From positions 1 through 6,959 of the forward strand of contig JAGYNL010000003.1 of assembly GCA_018399865.1 (NCBI GenBank): a DNA stretch of 6,959 bases, given 5' to 3'. A program made the position numbers and the translations under genes. Numbering within the stretch: position 1 is the first letter of the stretch; each line of letters starts with the position of its first letter. Under the pieces are notes generated by a model that did not search any database, was not told the DNA's origin, and saw only the letters and a program-made list of their open reading frames with translations. The stretch comes from Candidatus Bipolaricaulota bacterium (lineage in GTDB: Bacteria; Bipolaricaulota; Bipolaricaulia; UBA7950; UBA9294). Positions 6,336 to 6,959 of this stretch are shown piece by piece.

Positions 6336-6959
6336 CTACGCACTCAAGCCATAGATGTTGGCGTATTTGTCGGAGATATACCGCATGAAGTAAGCTCCGC
6401 TGAGTTTCTCACCTGTTACGCGCTCGATCAATTCCTTCGGTTCGTACATTTTTCCGTATTGGTGGATCCTGTCTCGCAACCATTCGAGTAGCCCTGACAG
6501 CTCGCCGCGTGAAATCTTCTCCTTAAGATCTGGAATATCTTTAAGCGCCGCAACGAAAAACTGGGCACTATACAGGTTTCCTAACATGTAAGAAGGAAAA
6601 TATCCAAAAAGCCCAGATGACCAATGAACATCTTGAAGAACCCCACTAGCATCATCCTCAGGCACAACGCCCAGGTAACGATTCATAGCATCTCGCCATA
6701 GATCGGGCAAAGCAGACACATCAATCCTGCCACTGATTAGCCCTTCTTCTAACTCAAAACGGAGCATGATGTGCAAGTTATAGGTTACCTCATCAGCCTC
6801 AACGCGTACAAGTGAAGGTTGAACGATGTTTATAGCTCGGTATAAGTCCTCAGCAGACACAGAGGAAAGCTTAGGCACAACTTCGCCTACAATCGGCGAG
6901 AAGTACTGCCAGAACTCCCTACTGCGACCAACCAGATTCTCCCACATCCGGGATTGAGA
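6336..6959 (-). CDS. M32 family metallocarboxypeptidase (Taq type), C-terminal 207 codons
   Basis: A zinc-dependent carboxypeptidase that removes C-terminal residues from peptides, usually cytoplasmic. The reading frame enters from the right edge without a start codon in the window: the four codons before the first methionine (6947) read SQSR, the end of the family's HESQ-type motif, followed by MWENLVGRSREFW. Further on are two other family signatures, VRVEAD (codons 51-56 of the visible part; family I/V-R-x-x-A-D) and GVLQDVHW (106-113; G-x-x-Q-D-x-H-W). The protein ends in YGLSA, a usual end for M32. Full M32 enzymes are about 500 residues, so this is roughly the last two-fifths; the HEXXH zinc site lies outside. 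The gene converges on the flavoprotein gene. It should not be read as a 203-residue protein beginning at the internal methionine. Confidence 0.93.
   Translation of the reverse strand, partial: SQSRMWENLVGRSREFWQYFSPIVGEVVPKLSSVSAEDLYRAINIVQPSLVRVEADEVTYNLHIMLRFELEEGLISGRIDVSALPDLWRDAMNRYLGVVPEDDASGVLQDVHWSSGLFGYFPSYMLGNLYSAQFFVAALKDIPDLKEKISRGELSGLLEWLRDRIHQYGKMYEPKELIERVTGEKLSGAYFMRYISDKYANIYGLSA

Noticed and set aside
6336..6947. A complete 203-residue protein starting at 6947
   Set aside because: The frame continues upstream as SQSR, the end of a conserved M32 motif, so this is an internal methionine of a larger gene.
1..6959. A defence, mobile or CRISPR-type system
   Set aside because: No transposase, integrase, nuclease, toxin-antitoxin pair, spaced repeats or terminal inverted repeats were found on either strand.

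Overview
The window comes from a bacterium with moderate GC content. It holds seven genes, all but two intact, and I see no mobile element, tRNA, rRNA or CRISPR array. A short secreted protein with alternating beta strands and a C-terminal phenylalanine suggests a diderm envelope. Tryptophanase and an M32 carboxypeptidase suggest peptide or amino-acid catabolism, often seen in anaerobes. I cannot name the phylum from the sequence; an uncultivated lineage is possible but not shown.

Layout: (1) 1-1203, minus strand, the N-terminal 401 codons of isoleucyl-tRNA synthetase, cut by the left edge. (2) 1204-1456, a divergent intergenic region with a near-identical 14/15-base direct repeat and a small GC hairpin, but no promoter I would defend. 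(3) About 1457-2617, plus strand, a major-facilitator transporter resembling the fosmidomycin-resistance (Fsr) group. (4) 2744-3589, minus strand, a HEAT-repeat protein with AlkD-like C-terminal features. (5) 3590-3725, a compact divergent promoter region with a good sigma70-type promoter on the minus strand, a plausible one on the plus strand, and a palindrome on the minus-strand -35 box. (6) 3726-6281, plus strand, a likely three-gene operon: a small outer-membrane beta-barrel-like protein, tryptophanase, and a flavodoxin-fold NAD(P)H:FMN-type oxidoreductase. (7) 6336-6959, minus strand, the C-terminal part of an M32 metallocarboxypeptidase, cut by the right edge inside its HESQ-type motif.

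The gene group of most interest is the barrel-tryptophanase-flavoprotein operon. Tryptophanase would split tryptophan into indole, pyruvate and ammonia. The flavoprotein, translated 39 bases downstream, could handle a redox step linked to that catabolism, and the barrel protein could serve the envelope, but neither link is proven. The tryptophanase is notable because it lines up without net gaps with tyrosine phenol-lyase yet carries tryptophanase-type residues at the positions that set substrate choice. It also lacks a TnaC-type leader. I do not see a clearly new multi-gene system here; the findings are specific, checkable oddities.
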